DNA of 33,849 nucleotides, taken from assembly GCA_044868295.1 (NCBI GenBank), contig JBIOWF010000203.1, forward strand, positions 1 to 33,849, given 5' to 3'. Under the pieces are notes generated by a model. It worked only from the letters and a program-made list of their open reading frames with translations, had not been told where the DNA came from and did not search any database. Every line of letters begins with the position of its first letter. The stretch's first letter is position 1. This DNA comes from JBIOWF01 sp044868295 (GTDB lineage: Bacteria > Actinomycetota > Actinomycetes > Streptosporangiales > Streptosporangiaceae). This document shows, piece by piece, positions 16,247-23,824 of the stretch. The translations under genes and the position numbers were made by a program.

Positions 16247-17275
16247 TCAGCCGGGCGTTCCGGAGTCGTACGGCAGGCGCCGCTGGAGCGCGAGCAGCCA
16301 GGCGATGGACGGCAGGACCAGCACCGCCCCGACGGCGAGCACGACGAGCGTCGTGGTGATCACCACAGGGTTCGCGGCCGCGTCCCGGTAGGTCAGCGAC
16401 GGCGGCAGCATGATCGGATACTGGGCCAGCGGCCATCCCCACATCACGGCGGTGACGCCCAGAACAGCGGTCGCCCGGGCAAGCAGGAAACGCCGCCGCC
16501 ACAGCAGGGCCAGGGACGCGAGCCCGAAAACCGCGCTGGCCACGATGAACGGCAGCCCTTGGTGCGTGAGCCCGTCGAAGAGCCGCGGCGCGTCCCAGCG
16601 CAGGACCGCGATGCCGCCGAGCGCGACGCCCCCGACCGCGACGGCGGTGATCAGCGCTCTCAGCCGGAACCCCTCGGCCAGGCGTGCCGGCCCCGCCCGC
16701 ACGGCGTCCTCGCAGAGGTATGCCGCGGCGAGATAGGCGCAGACGCCCACCGCCAGCACGCCGCCCAGCAGGGAGGTGGGGTTCAGCCAGCTCGTCACCA
16801 GGTCTCCCGCGGCCAGCCCGGGCGGCACGCGGCCCGACGCGACCGCCCCGGCGACCGCGCCAAAGAAGAAGGGGGTCAGCACGGAGGAGATCGCGAAGGC
16901 GCCGCCGAACAGGCGCTGCTGCCACAGCTCCGTGCTGGCCTTGCGGAAGGCGAAAGCGGAGCCTCTGGCGATGATCCCCAGCGCGGCCAGCGTCAGCGGA
17001 ACATAGAGCGTGGACATGACGGCCGCGAACACCGGAGGAAAGCCGGTCCACAGGACCACGAGCACGAAGATCAGCCATACGTGGTTGGCCTCCCAGACCG
17101 GCCCGATGGAGTGCTCGATGAGCCGCCGCTGCGGCATGCCGGTGGTGCTGCGCCCGGCGAGCAGGTCCCAGAAGCCACCGCCGAAGTCGGCACCGCCCAG
17201 CAACGCGTAGAGGGTGACACCCACCCACATGACGATCAGCAGGATCTGCGCGGGGTCTATCGAGGCGAGGTCCAT
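16247..17275 (-). CDS. cydB: Cytochrome bd ubiquinol oxidase, subunit II
   Basis: CydB is a multi-pass membrane subunit of the terminal quinol oxidase. The 342-residue product starts with a helix followed by the signature YALLGGADFGGGFWDLLAG and IGPVWEANHVWLIF, both diagnostic of subunit II, and has about eight further hydrophobic helices. Length is normal. On the minus strand AGGAGG precedes ATG 17275 by about ten bases. The start overlaps by one base with the stop that an intact cydA frame would use, giving TGATG, so the pair was built for translational coupling. The cydA partner is broken (see its entry), so this gene may no longer make a working oxidase. Confidence 0.92.
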   Translation of the reverse strand: MDLASIDPAQILLIVMWVGVTLYALLGGADFGGGFWDLLAGRSTTGMPQRRLIEHSIGPVWEANHVWLIFVLVVLWTGFPPVFAAVMSTLYVPLTLAALGIIARGSAFAFRKASTELWQQRLFGGAFAISSVLTPFFFGAVAGAVASGRVPPGLAAGDLVTSWLNPTSLLGGVLAVGVCAYLAAAYLCEDAVRAGPARLAEGFRLRALITAVAVGGVALGGIAVLRWDAPRLFDGLTHQGLPFIVASAVFGLASLALLWRRRFLLARATAVLGVTAVMWGWPLAQYPIMLPPSLTYRDAAANPVVITTTLVVLAVGAVLVLPSIAWLLALQRRLPYDSGTPG

Positions 17276-18305
17276 CAGTGTGTCACCTCCTCCTGGGGCG
17301 CGATCTGGCTGACGCGCGTCATGTGCCGCAGGACATAGAGGGTGGCGATGGTGAGGGCGCGGTGCTGTCCAGCCCTTGGACCACCGTGTCGGGGCTGAAG
17401 CCGACGAGCAACGACAGGCCGTCGGGAATCTCGATCGCGTAGCGCAACTGCCCGCCGACCACCCACCCGCCCACGCTGAGCGGAGCGTGCGAGCCGGTCA
17501 CGAAGAGCCCCTCCGCGGCCGCCAGTTTCGTCGGCTGGAACTCGGCGATGAACTTGGCCGCATAGTCGCCCACCACGACCTGGACGGGAGCGAGCACGGC
17601 CCCGAGGACGAACGGAACCAGGAAGCCCAGCCGGTGATAGCGATCCCGACGCCCACGCAGCATGGCGACGGCGTACACCCCGGCGGTGCCGAACCCGGCG
17701 ACCATGAACGCCGCCACGATCATGTGCAGCGTCTGCGGCGGCGTCGCCGGATTGAACATCGCCGCCCACGGGTCGACCTCGGTCACCCGGCCGCTGTCCA
17801 TGTCGAACCCGCGCGGCTGGTTCATCCACGCGTTGGCGCACACCACGAAGAACGCCGACGCCACTCCGGCGACCAGGACCGGCACACCGCTCAGCAGGTG
17901 GACCCGGGGCGGCAGCCGGTCCCACGCGTAGAGGTAGATCCCCAGAAAGATCGCCTCGATGAAGAAGGCGATGCCCTCCATCGCGAACGGCACCCCGATC
18001 ACCTCGCCGTACAGGCCCATCAGGCCAGGCCACAGCAGGCCCATCTCGAAGCTGAGGATCGTCCCGGAGACCGCCCCGACCGCGAACAGCACCCCGACCG
18101 CCTTGGCCCACCGCCGTGCCAGCCGCATGTAGTCGGCGTCACCGGTGCGCAACGCCCGCCATTCGGTGTAGAGGAGCAGGGCCGGCATCCCCACGCCGAC
18201 GCACGCCACCACGATGTGCCAGCCGAGTGACAGCGCCATCTGGATCCGGGCCGCCGCCAGGTCCGCGGGACTCGCCGGTCCGGCGAGGGCGAAGAGCGAG
18301 GTCAC
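17275..18305 (-). pseudogene. cydA: Cytochrome bd oxidase subunit I, internally deleted and frameshifted
   Basis: The reading frame starts at GTG 18305 (GGGGAG about ten bases upstream) and gives a normal CydA N-terminus: ARIQMALSLGWHIVVACVGVG with the heme-ligand histidine, then AFFVVCANAWMNQPRGFDMD and TLHMIVAAFMVAGFGTAGVY. After FSPDTVVQGLDS the frame runs into 14 unrelated residues and stops at 17319. The true C-terminal tail, ALTIATLYVLRHMTR ... EEVTH, lies in another frame and ends at 17275, abutting cydB. What is missing between them, about a hundred residues, includes the helices with the conserved Gly-Arg-Gln-Pro-Trp motif and the axial methionine region of heme b558. The ORF as read (17319-18305) would encode 328 residues. 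An assembly deletion is the main alternative. Confidence 0.8.
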
Positions 18306-18387
18306 AGCGGGTGCACTCCCCGATCTCCCGGCAGGCAAACCGCACCACGCCGGGACCACCTCGACCGGCCGGACACCCTCCGACCAG

Positions 18388-18550
18388 CGCGGAAACCGCT
18401 CAGCGTGTGGAACCCGGCCAAAGCCGGAGCCCGCCAAAGCGGAAGCCGACCCCAAGCGCGAACCGCTAAGCGCGGCAGACGATCAGCGCGGAAGCCGGCC
18501 CAAGCGGAAGCCGGCCCAAGCGGGAACACTCAGCGCGGGCGACGATCAGC
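18388..18550. repeat. Degenerate GC-rich tandem repeats upstream of cydA
   Basis: The clearest unit, CGGAAGCCGGCCCAAG, is perfectly duplicated head to tail (18489-18504, 18505-18520). Flanking degenerate copies read AGCGGAAGCCGACCCCAAG and CCAAAGCCGGAGCCCGCC. A further element, GACGATCAGCG, appears before and after the array near 18478 and 18541. The array fills the space between cydA and the stop of the upstream FAD oxidoreductase gene on the same strand. No gene is seen in it. Confidence 0.7.
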
Positions 18551-20015
18551 GGCCGGAGACGAGCTCCGCGAGACGGGCGAACGCGGAGGTGCGCGCCAGG
18601 CCGGTGTTCTCGCGCCGGTCGGCGCTCCGGAACAGCGCGTAGATCGCCTGCACGCCGATCCAGCGGAGCGGCTCCGGCTCCCACTGGCGGACCCGCCGCC
18701 CGACCCAGGGCAGCGCAGTCAGCTCGGTGTCGTGCCGAAGCACCAGGTCACGGAGTGTGCGACCGGCCAGGTTCGTGGTGGTGACGCCGCTGCCCACGTA
18801 ACCGCCGGCCCAGCCCAGGCCGGTGCCGTGGTCCAGGTGGACGGTGGAGCACCAGTCCCTCGGCACGCCGAGCACACCGCACCATGCGTGCTGAATTCCC
18901 GCGTCCGAGACGGCCGGGAACAGCCGCACCAGCATCCTCCGGAGCGCGGCGACCGTCTCCGGCTGTGTGCCGCCGCGCACGTCGGTGCGTGAGCCGTACC
19001 GATAGGGCACGCCCCGGCCGCCGATCACGATCCGGTCGTCGGCCGTGCGCTGGGCGTAGATGTAGGCGTGCGCCTCGTCGCCGAGCAGCTCGCTGCCCTG
19101 CCAGCCGATCCGCCGCCACACCTCGGCGGGCAAGGGCTCCGTCACGATCATGGAGCTGTTCATCGGGAGCCACTGGCGGCGCTGCCCCACGATGCTCGCG
19201 GTGAAGCCCTCCGTCGCGCGGATGACGTATTCGGCCGAGACCGTTCCCCTGTCGGTGACCGCCGTCGCCGTACCGTCCTTGCCCTCTCGCGGGCGAATCT
19301 CGGTGACCGTGGTGTCCTCGAAGATGTCCACGTCCAGCGCGTCCACCACCCGTGCCAGGCCTACGGCCAGCTTCGCGGGCTGGATGCGCGCGCAGTGTGG
19401 GCTGAAAGTGGCGGCCCGCGCTCCGGCGACGCGGATGCGCTCCTCGCGCTCCCCGGGCTCCAGGAGCCGCAGGTCGTGCCCATCGAAGCCCCAGGAGCGC
19501 AGGTAGGAGAGCTCCGCGTGGAGACGGCGCTCCTGGGCGGCGTTGGTCGCGACGTGGATCAGGCCCCCCTTGTGGATGTCGGCGCCGACGCCCTCCGCCC
19601 GGGCGACGCCGATCACCTCGTCCACCGAAGCGAACATGGCCTGTTGCAGGGCGATCATCGCCTGCCTCCCGCGTGCGGCCGCATGCCGTTCGCGAGATCC
19701 CGCGAACTCCGCCGACAGCCAGCCGCCGTTGCGCCCGGATGCGCCGAACCCGGCGAACTCCCGCTCCAGGATCGCGATGCGCAGGTCAGGCTGGGCCTTC
19801 TTGAGGTAGTACGCCGTCCACAAGCCCGTGTAGCCGCCGCCCACAATGGCGACGTCGTAGTCACGAGAGCCGGGCAGCGGCGTACGGCGCGGCGGGATGC
19901 CGATCTGCCTGTACCAGAAGGAGACGTCGCCGTTCGCGAAGTCGTCGGCCAGCGGAGTGTCCTCTAGGGCGTCCTTCCCTGTAGTGCGCCGCAGGCCGCT
20001 GAAGAAAGCGCTCAT
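18546..20015 (-). CDS. FAD-dependent amine/amino-acid oxidoreductase (DAO family)
   Basis: A 489-residue flavoprotein of the DAO family, closest in layout to gamma-glutamylputrescine oxidase (PuuB)-like enzymes. A short N-terminal region with FANGDVSFWYRQIGIPPRR precedes the Rossmann motif YDVAIVGGGYTGLWTAYYL and ILEREFAGFGASGRNGGWLS. HCARIQPAKLAVGLARV lies in the substrate domain and GLGWAGGYVGSGVTTTNLAGR closes the FAD site. It would oxidise an amine or amino acid; the substrate is unknown. The open frame runs upstream to 20813, but the family N-terminus begins at ATG 20015, preceded by GGGGA and GGAGG. It is divergent from a cupin gene, 330 bases away. Confidence 0.85.
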   Translation of the reverse strand: MSAFFSGLRRTTGKDALEDTPLADDFANGDVSFWYRQIGIPPRRTPLPGSRDYDVAIVGGGYTGLWTAYYLKKAQPDLRIAILEREFAGFGASGRNGGWLSAEFAGSRERHAAARGRQAMIALQQAMFASVDEVIGVARAEGVGADIHKGGLIHVATNAAQERRLHAELSYLRSWGFDGHDLRLLEPGEREERIRVAGARAATFSPHCARIQPAKLAVGLARVVDALDVDIFEDTTVTEIRPREGKDGTATAVTDRGTVSAEYVIRATEGFTASIVGQRRQWLPMNSSMIVTEPLPAEVWRRIGWQGSELLGDEAHAYIYAQRTADDRIVIGGRGVPYRYGSRTDVRGGTQPETVAALRRMLVRLFPAVSDAGIQHAWCGVLGVPRDWCSTVHLDHGTGLGWAGGYVGSGVTTTNLAGRTLRDLVLRHDTELTALPWVGRRVRQWEPEPLRWIGVQAIYALFRSADRRENTGLARTSAFARLAELVSGR

Positions 20016-20345
20016 GAACAGGTCCCCGTCCTCCAGCCCGCGGCCTCCGTCGCAGGTGGAGGCCTTAGGTCGGGCCTGACAGATCATGCCCCGCCGCGCG
20101 ACGCCCAGACCGGCGCCTCGCGATCCACCGATCCGGATCGCCGCTCGCGACGGGCGGCATTTGTCAGACACTCCCTCCGAGCCTATTGCCCCGTTCAGCA
20201 CGCCCTCAAGGGATCTGTCCTCGAGTGGGTCGGGCCCGACCTTCGTCTCGGCGTCCCACTTATCTCGCGCCAACCAGGTCTGAACAGCCTTGATTGGGAT
20301 ATTTCCCGATGGAAGACTGAACGCGAGGAGAAAGGGGGAATCCTC
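20016..20345. other. Intergenic region between divergent oxidoreductase and cupin genes
   Basis: These 330 bases hold no supported gene; the open frames crossing it are extensions of the oxidoreductase frame or shadows. It contains the palindrome at 20293-20310 and must hold both promoters. I could not identify confident -35/-10 boxes. Confidence 0.6.
20293..20310. promoter_or_regulatory. Palindromic operator candidate upstream of the cupin gene
   Basis: ATTGGGATATTTCCCGAT pairs at seven of nine positions around its centre (GGGA/TCCC plus outer AT/AT). It lies 35 bases before the cupin start codon, in an AT-richer patch, in the divergent intergenic region. Which regulator binds is unknown. 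Confidence 0.35.
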
Positions 20346-20711
20346 ATGATCGAAGCAAAGAACATCGACAAACCAGATGAGCGCCGGGATTTCTCTAGAG
20401 GCCACATCGAGGTCTTCAACCTGACGGGCCTGACCTTCGGCGTCGCCACGTTCGAGCCGGGCTGGCGCTGGTCCGAGTGCGTCAAGCCGATCGCGGGCAC
20501 CGACACATGTGAAGCGCACCACAACGGGTACGTGCTCAAGGGCAGACTGCGCGTCCGAATGAACGACGGCGGGGAGGCCGAGCTCGGGCCGGGCGACATC
20601 TTCGTCGTCCCAGCCGGACACGATGCCTGGGTCGTCGGAGACGAGCAGGTCGTGACATATGACTTCGGAGGCTCGGCCGCCGAATACGCCGCCGCGGAAC
20701 GGCCGGGATAG
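20346..20711 (+). CDS. Small cupin-domain protein
   Basis: A 121-residue single-domain cupin. The first cupin motif region reads CEAHHNGYVLKGRLRVRMND with candidate metal-binding histidines, and the second GPGDIFVVPAGHDAWVVGDE. A conserved aromatic strand, FEPGWRWSECVKPIAG, precedes them. Cupins of this size act as small-molecule sensors, isomerases or dioxygenase-like proteins; function here is not known. ATG 20346 follows the purine-rich AAAGGGGGAA by six bases. It is divergent from the FAD oxidoreductase gene, which suggests a shared pathway, and converges on egtD with a strong hairpin between. Confidence 0.8.
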   Translation: MIEAKNIDKPDERRDFSRGHIEVFNLTGLTFGVATFEPGWRWSECVKPIAGTDTCEAHHNGYVLKGRLRVRMNDGGEAELGPGDIFVVPAGHDAWVVGDEQVVTYDFGGSAAEYAAAERPG

Positions 20712-20768
20712 CACCATGACGCGGCCGAGATAGGCACTGCCCACGAAGCCCGACTTGATCAGGGCCGC

Positions 20769-20797
20769 CCGGTACGGCGAGCCGCATGCCGTACCGG
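20769..20797. terminator. Bidirectional hairpin between the cupin gene and egtD
   Basis: CCGGTACGGC (20769-20778) is a perfect 10-bp inverted match to GCCGTACCGG (20788-20797) with a nine-base loop. It lies between the convergent cupin gene and egtD. No T tract is present on either strand. Confidence 0.75.
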
Positions 20798-20809
20798 ACC
20801 GCCCGCCGG

Positions 20810-21781
20810 TCACCGTCCTGCGCGATATGTGGCGAGCACGAGTGCGAAGTCGCCGGCCGGATCGGTGTACCAGCGCATCACGTCGAAGCCCGCCCTCGTG
20901 AGCTCCTGCTCCAGGCCCTCATGGCGGAACTTGGCACTGATCTCCGTACGGACCTCCTCGCCCTCGTCGAACGAGACCGACAGGCCGAGATCGCGGACGT
21001 GCACCCGCATCGGGCGGGTCGCCCGCAGGCGCATCTCGATCCAGTCGTTGTCCTCGTCGTACAGCGCGACGTGCGCGAAGGCGTCCGGCTCGAAGTCCGC
21101 GCCCAGCCGCCGATTGATCACGTGCAGGACGTTGCGGTTGAACGCGGCCGTCACGCCCCGCGCGTCGTCGTAGGCGGCGACCAGCCGTCCGACGTCCTTC
21201 ACCAGGTCCGCGCCGAGCAGGAACGTGTCCCCCGGCTCCAGGGTCGAGCGGAGCTCTTTGAGGAAGACCTCCCGGGCGTCGGGGTCGAGGTTGCCGATCG
21301 TGCCGCCCAGGAACGCGACCATGCGGCGGCCGACCCTGGGCAGCCGGGAGAGGTGCCGCTCGAAGTCCGCGCACACGGCCCGTACGGCGAGGCCGGAGTA
21401 GCGGGCTTCGAGCCGCTCCGCGGCGGCCTCCAGGGTGACGGCGTCCACGTCCACGGGCGTGTAGGTCGTGAGCGTGCCGGCCGCCGCGAGGGCGTCGAGC
21501 AGGAGGACGGTCTTCTCGCTGGTGCCGGAGCCGAGCTCGACGAGCGTGTCGGCGGCGCTCAGCTGCGCGATGTCGGCGGCCTGGGCGCGCAGGATGGCCA
21601 GCTCGCGCCTCGTCGGGTAGTACTCCTCCAGGCGAGTGATCTGCGAGAACAGGTCACTCCCCGTGGAGTCGTAGAACCATTTCGGCGGCAGCCACTTCGG
21701 CCTGGAGGTCAGCCCGGCGCGGACGTCGTGCGCCAGAGCGTGTTGGAGATAGCCGCTGTCGAGGTGGTTGGTCACGTCCAT
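20810..21781 (-). CDS. egtD: L-histidine N-alpha-methyltransferase (ergothioneine synthesis)
   Basis: EgtD trimethylates histidine with three S-adenosylmethionine molecules to give hercynine, a betaine. The 323-residue product is the usual length. It begins with HLDSGYLQHALAHDVRAGL, then the family signature PPKWFYDSTGSDLFSQITRLEEYYPTRRE (residues 32-60), the SAM loop VELGSGTSEKT, and FLGGTIGNLDPDAR. The C-terminal SAKFRHEGLEQELTRAGFD and WYTDPAGDFAL match the substrate-side domain. GAGGAG lies seven bases before ATG 21781, nine bases after egtC. It ends the visible egt operon. Confidence 0.95.
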   Translation of the reverse strand: MDVTNHLDSGYLQHALAHDVRAGLTSRPKWLPPKWFYDSTGSDLFSQITRLEEYYPTRRELAILRAQAADIAQLSAADTLVELGSGTSEKTVLLLDALAAAGTLTTYTPVDVDAVTLEAAAERLEARYSGLAVRAVCADFERHLSRLPRVGRRMVAFLGGTIGNLDPDAREVFLKELRSTLEPGDTFLLGADLVKDVGRLVAAYDDARGVTAAFNRNVLHVINRRLGADFEPDAFAHVALYDEDNDWIEMRLRATRPMRVHVRDLGLSVSFDEGEEVRTEISAKFRHEGLEQELTRAGFDVMRWYTDPAGDFALVLATYRAGR

Positions 21782-21790
21782 GATCGCTCC

Positions 21791-22504
21791 TCAGTCGATG
21801 TCGATACGCGTCACGCTCACGCCGTCTGGGGAGGCGAGAACCATGGTCCGGTCGTCGACGGCGCGCCACCCCGGCCGGTCGTCCAACGGCTCGCTCGCCA
21901 GGAGCACGCCGTCTTCGAGATGGACGAAGAGGGTGTCGCCCCACGCCGTGGCGGCCAGTTCCGAGCCGCCGCAGACGAGCAGGTTGAGCCGCGCCGCCGG
22001 GTCGGCCTTCGCGGCCTCACCGACGACGTGCGGCAGGATCTCGGCGAGCGGCATCCCGGCGCGCAGCCGTACGAACACGGCCGAGGCGAGCCACGCCGAG
22101 TCGCACCGGCTCTCCGGGTCGTCGGCGAGCGGGCGGACCGCGTCGTGCCGGACCGTCCCGTTGTGGCTGAGCAGCCAGCGCCCGTCGGTGAACGGCGCGG
22201 TGGCGGTCTCCTCGACGGGCATGCCGGCGCTCGCGGACCGCACGGCGGCCATCAGGCAGCTCGCCCGCGCGACCTCCGCGAGCGCGGGCAGGTTGGCGTC
22301 CGCCCAGATGGGGACGGTGCGGCGGTAGCGGATGGGCTCCGCGCGGACCGTGTCGTACCACCCGATGCCGAAACCGTCGGCGTTGACGACCCCGTTGCGC
22401 TGCATGCGGGGCGCGTATGACTGCCTGAGCAGCCCGTTCTCCGGCTCGAAGATCAACGACGACAGGGATCGGGGCGGGCCGAGCCACCCGGCATGCCTAC
22501 ACAT
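21791..22504 (-). CDS. egtC: Gamma-glutamyl-hercynylcysteine sulfoxide hydrolase (class II amidotransferase)
   Basis: EgtC removes the gamma-glutamyl group from the EgtB product. The 237-residue class II glutamine-amidotransferase fold has Cys2 in MCRHAGWLG as N-terminal nucleophile after Met removal, NADGFGIGWYD, and LLSHNGTVRHDAVRPL in the active-site region. Start ATG 22504 overlaps the end of egtB by eight bases, with GAGGT upstream inside egtB, so translation is coupled. Length and motifs are standard. Confidence 0.94.
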   Translation of the reverse strand: MCRHAGWLGPPRSLSSLIFEPENGLLRQSYAPRMQRNGVVNADGFGIGWYDTVRAEPIRYRRTVPIWADANLPALAEVARASCLMAAVRSASAGMPVEETATAPFTDGRWLLSHNGTVRHDAVRPLADDPESRCDSAWLASAVFVRLRAGMPLAEILPHVVGEAAKADPAARLNLLVCGGSELAATAWGDTLFVHLEDGVLLASEPLDDRPGWRAVDDRTMVLASPDGVSVTRIDID

Positions 22505-23765
22505 GCGACCTCGCGCAGCGCAAGCCCGCGAAGATCTGCCGCCGGATGGGGTAGTCCCAGTTGCGGAACGTCGTCCTGATCGCCGTCGGATGGGTGGCCC
22601 ACGACCCGCCGCGGAGCACCCGGTAGGTCTCCCCGAAGAAGACCTCGCTGTACTCCTTGTACGGGAAGCTCCGGAACCCGGGATAGGGCTGGAACCACGA
22701 GCCGGTCCACTCCCACACGTCGCCGATCAGCTGTTCGGCCCCATATCGGCTCGCGCCTTCGGGGAAGGCCCCGACCGGCGCGGGATGGGCGGCCCGGTGG
22801 GCGAGGTTCGCGTGGTCCAGGCGCGGGTCGCCGTCGCCCCACGGGTAGGTGCGGCCTCCACAGGCCTTCTCCCACTCCGCCTCGGTGGGCAGCCGTTTGC
22901 CGGCCCAGCGGGCGTAGGCGTCGGCTTCGTACCAGGCGACGTGCTGCACCGGCTCGTCCATCGGCACCGGCTCGATCCGGCCGAACCGGGTCCTGAACCA
23001 GGTGTCGCCGTCCCTGGTCCAGAAGAGCGGGGCGTCGACGCCCGACCGCTGGATCCACTCCCAGCCTTCCGGGTCCCACCAGCGCGGGTCGCCGTACCCG
23101 CCGTCCGCGATGAACGCCGCGTAGTCCCGGTTGCTCACCGGAACCCGGTCGATCCAGTAGGCGGGGAGATCCACCTGGTGGGCGGGCCGTTCGTTGTCGT
23201 ACGCCCAGGGCAGCGTGTCGGTGCCCATGGTGAACGGGCCGGCCGGGACGAACACCTCCTCCGGGGCGGCCGTGCGGCCGGCCGGCAGGTCCCCGTCGCG
23301 TACCAGGCCCGGCTCCTTCGAAAGCTGGAGCGTCGCCAGCATCGTCTCGTCGTGCTGGTGCTCGTGCTGGACGACGAGCCCGAACACGAACCCGGAGGCG
23401 CGCAGCGGATCCGGGTCGTCCAGGTCGACCAGGTCGAGCACGTCGAGGACCCGCCCGCGCACTCCGGAGAGGTACCGCCGGGCCTCGGCGGGCCCGAGCA
23501 GGGGCAGCGAGGGCCGGTTACGCCGAGGATGCTTGAACGCGTCGTAGAGATCGTCGATCTCCGGCCGCAACGGCGTTATGCCGCCCACCTCGCGCAGCAC
23601 CCACAGCTCCTCGTAGTTGCCCACGTGGGCCAAATCCCATACCAGCGGGGACATCAGCGAGGAGTGCTGGCGCACCAGAAGGTCGTCCTCGGCGTCGGTG
23701 TACGCCAACGAGCGGTCGCGTACGGCGGCCAGCTCGGCGGCGATCCGTTCCTTGAGATCCGTCAT
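22497..23765 (-). CDS. egtB: Hercynine oxygenase (iron-dependent sulfoxide synthase)
   Basis: EgtB couples hercynine to gamma-glutamylcysteine with oxygen, forming the C-S bond of ergothioneine. The 422-residue protein has an N-terminal DinB-like domain with the iron ligands His47 (VWDLAHVGNYEE) and His134/His138 (QHEHQHDETML), and a C-terminal formylglycine-enzyme-like domain with VFVPAGPFTMG, RLPTEAEWEKAC and VWEWTGSWFQPY. The ending YPIRRQIFAGLRCAR is typical. The start MTDLKERIAAEL (ATG 23765) lies in one arm of a 32-bp duplication that has displaced it from egtA; GAGGAG is retained eight bases upstream. Confidence 0.95.
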   Translation of the reverse strand: MTDLKERIAAELAAVRDRSLAYTDAEDDLLVRQHSSLMSPLVWDLAHVGNYEELWVLREVGGITPLRPEIDDLYDAFKHPRRNRPSLPLLGPAEARRYLSGVRGRVLDVLDLVDLDDPDPLRASGFVFGLVVQHEHQHDETMLATLQLSKEPGLVRDGDLPAGRTAAPEEVFVPAGPFTMGTDTLPWAYDNERPAHQVDLPAYWIDRVPVSNRDYAAFIADGGYGDPRWWDPEGWEWIQRSGVDAPLFWTRDGDTWFRTRFGRIEPVPMDEPVQHVAWYEADAYARWAGKRLPTEAEWEKACGGRTYPWGDGDPRLDHANLAHRAAHPAPVGAFPEGASRYGAEQLIGDVWEWTGSWFQPYPGFRSFPYKEYSEVFFGETYRVLRGGSWATHPTAIRTTFRNWDYPIRRQIFAGLRCARSHV

Positions 23766-23824
23766 GCGTAGAGCTCCTCAGTGAGTCCGTTCGAGATCCG
23801 TCATGCGTAGAGCTCCTCAGTGAG
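23754..23824 (-). repeat. 32-bp direct duplication at the egtA/egtB junction
   Basis: The 32 bases 23754-23785 are repeated exactly at 23793-23824, with a 7-base spacer (period 39). Read on the minus strand each copy holds the egtA ending (Thr-Glu-Glu-Leu-Tyr-Ala), the overlapping stop/start ATGA, and the first codons of egtB (Met-Thr-Asp-Leu). The upstream copy ends egtA and opens an eight-codon mini-ORF, MTDLERTH, that stops just before the Shine-Dalgarno of the real egtB start in the downstream copy. The ancestral layout was evidently a 4-base overlap. Confidence 0.9.

Noticed and set aside
20016..20813. 266-codon N-terminal extension of the FAD oxidoreductase frame
   Set aside because: It crosses the cupin gene on the opposite strand and the intergenic operator candidate; the family N-terminus begins at 20015.
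20786..23771. Two long plus-strand frames (544 and 479 codons) opposite egtD, egtC and egtB
   Set aside because: Shadows of the ergothioneine genes, dominated by Arg/Gly/Val/Pro and lacking domains.
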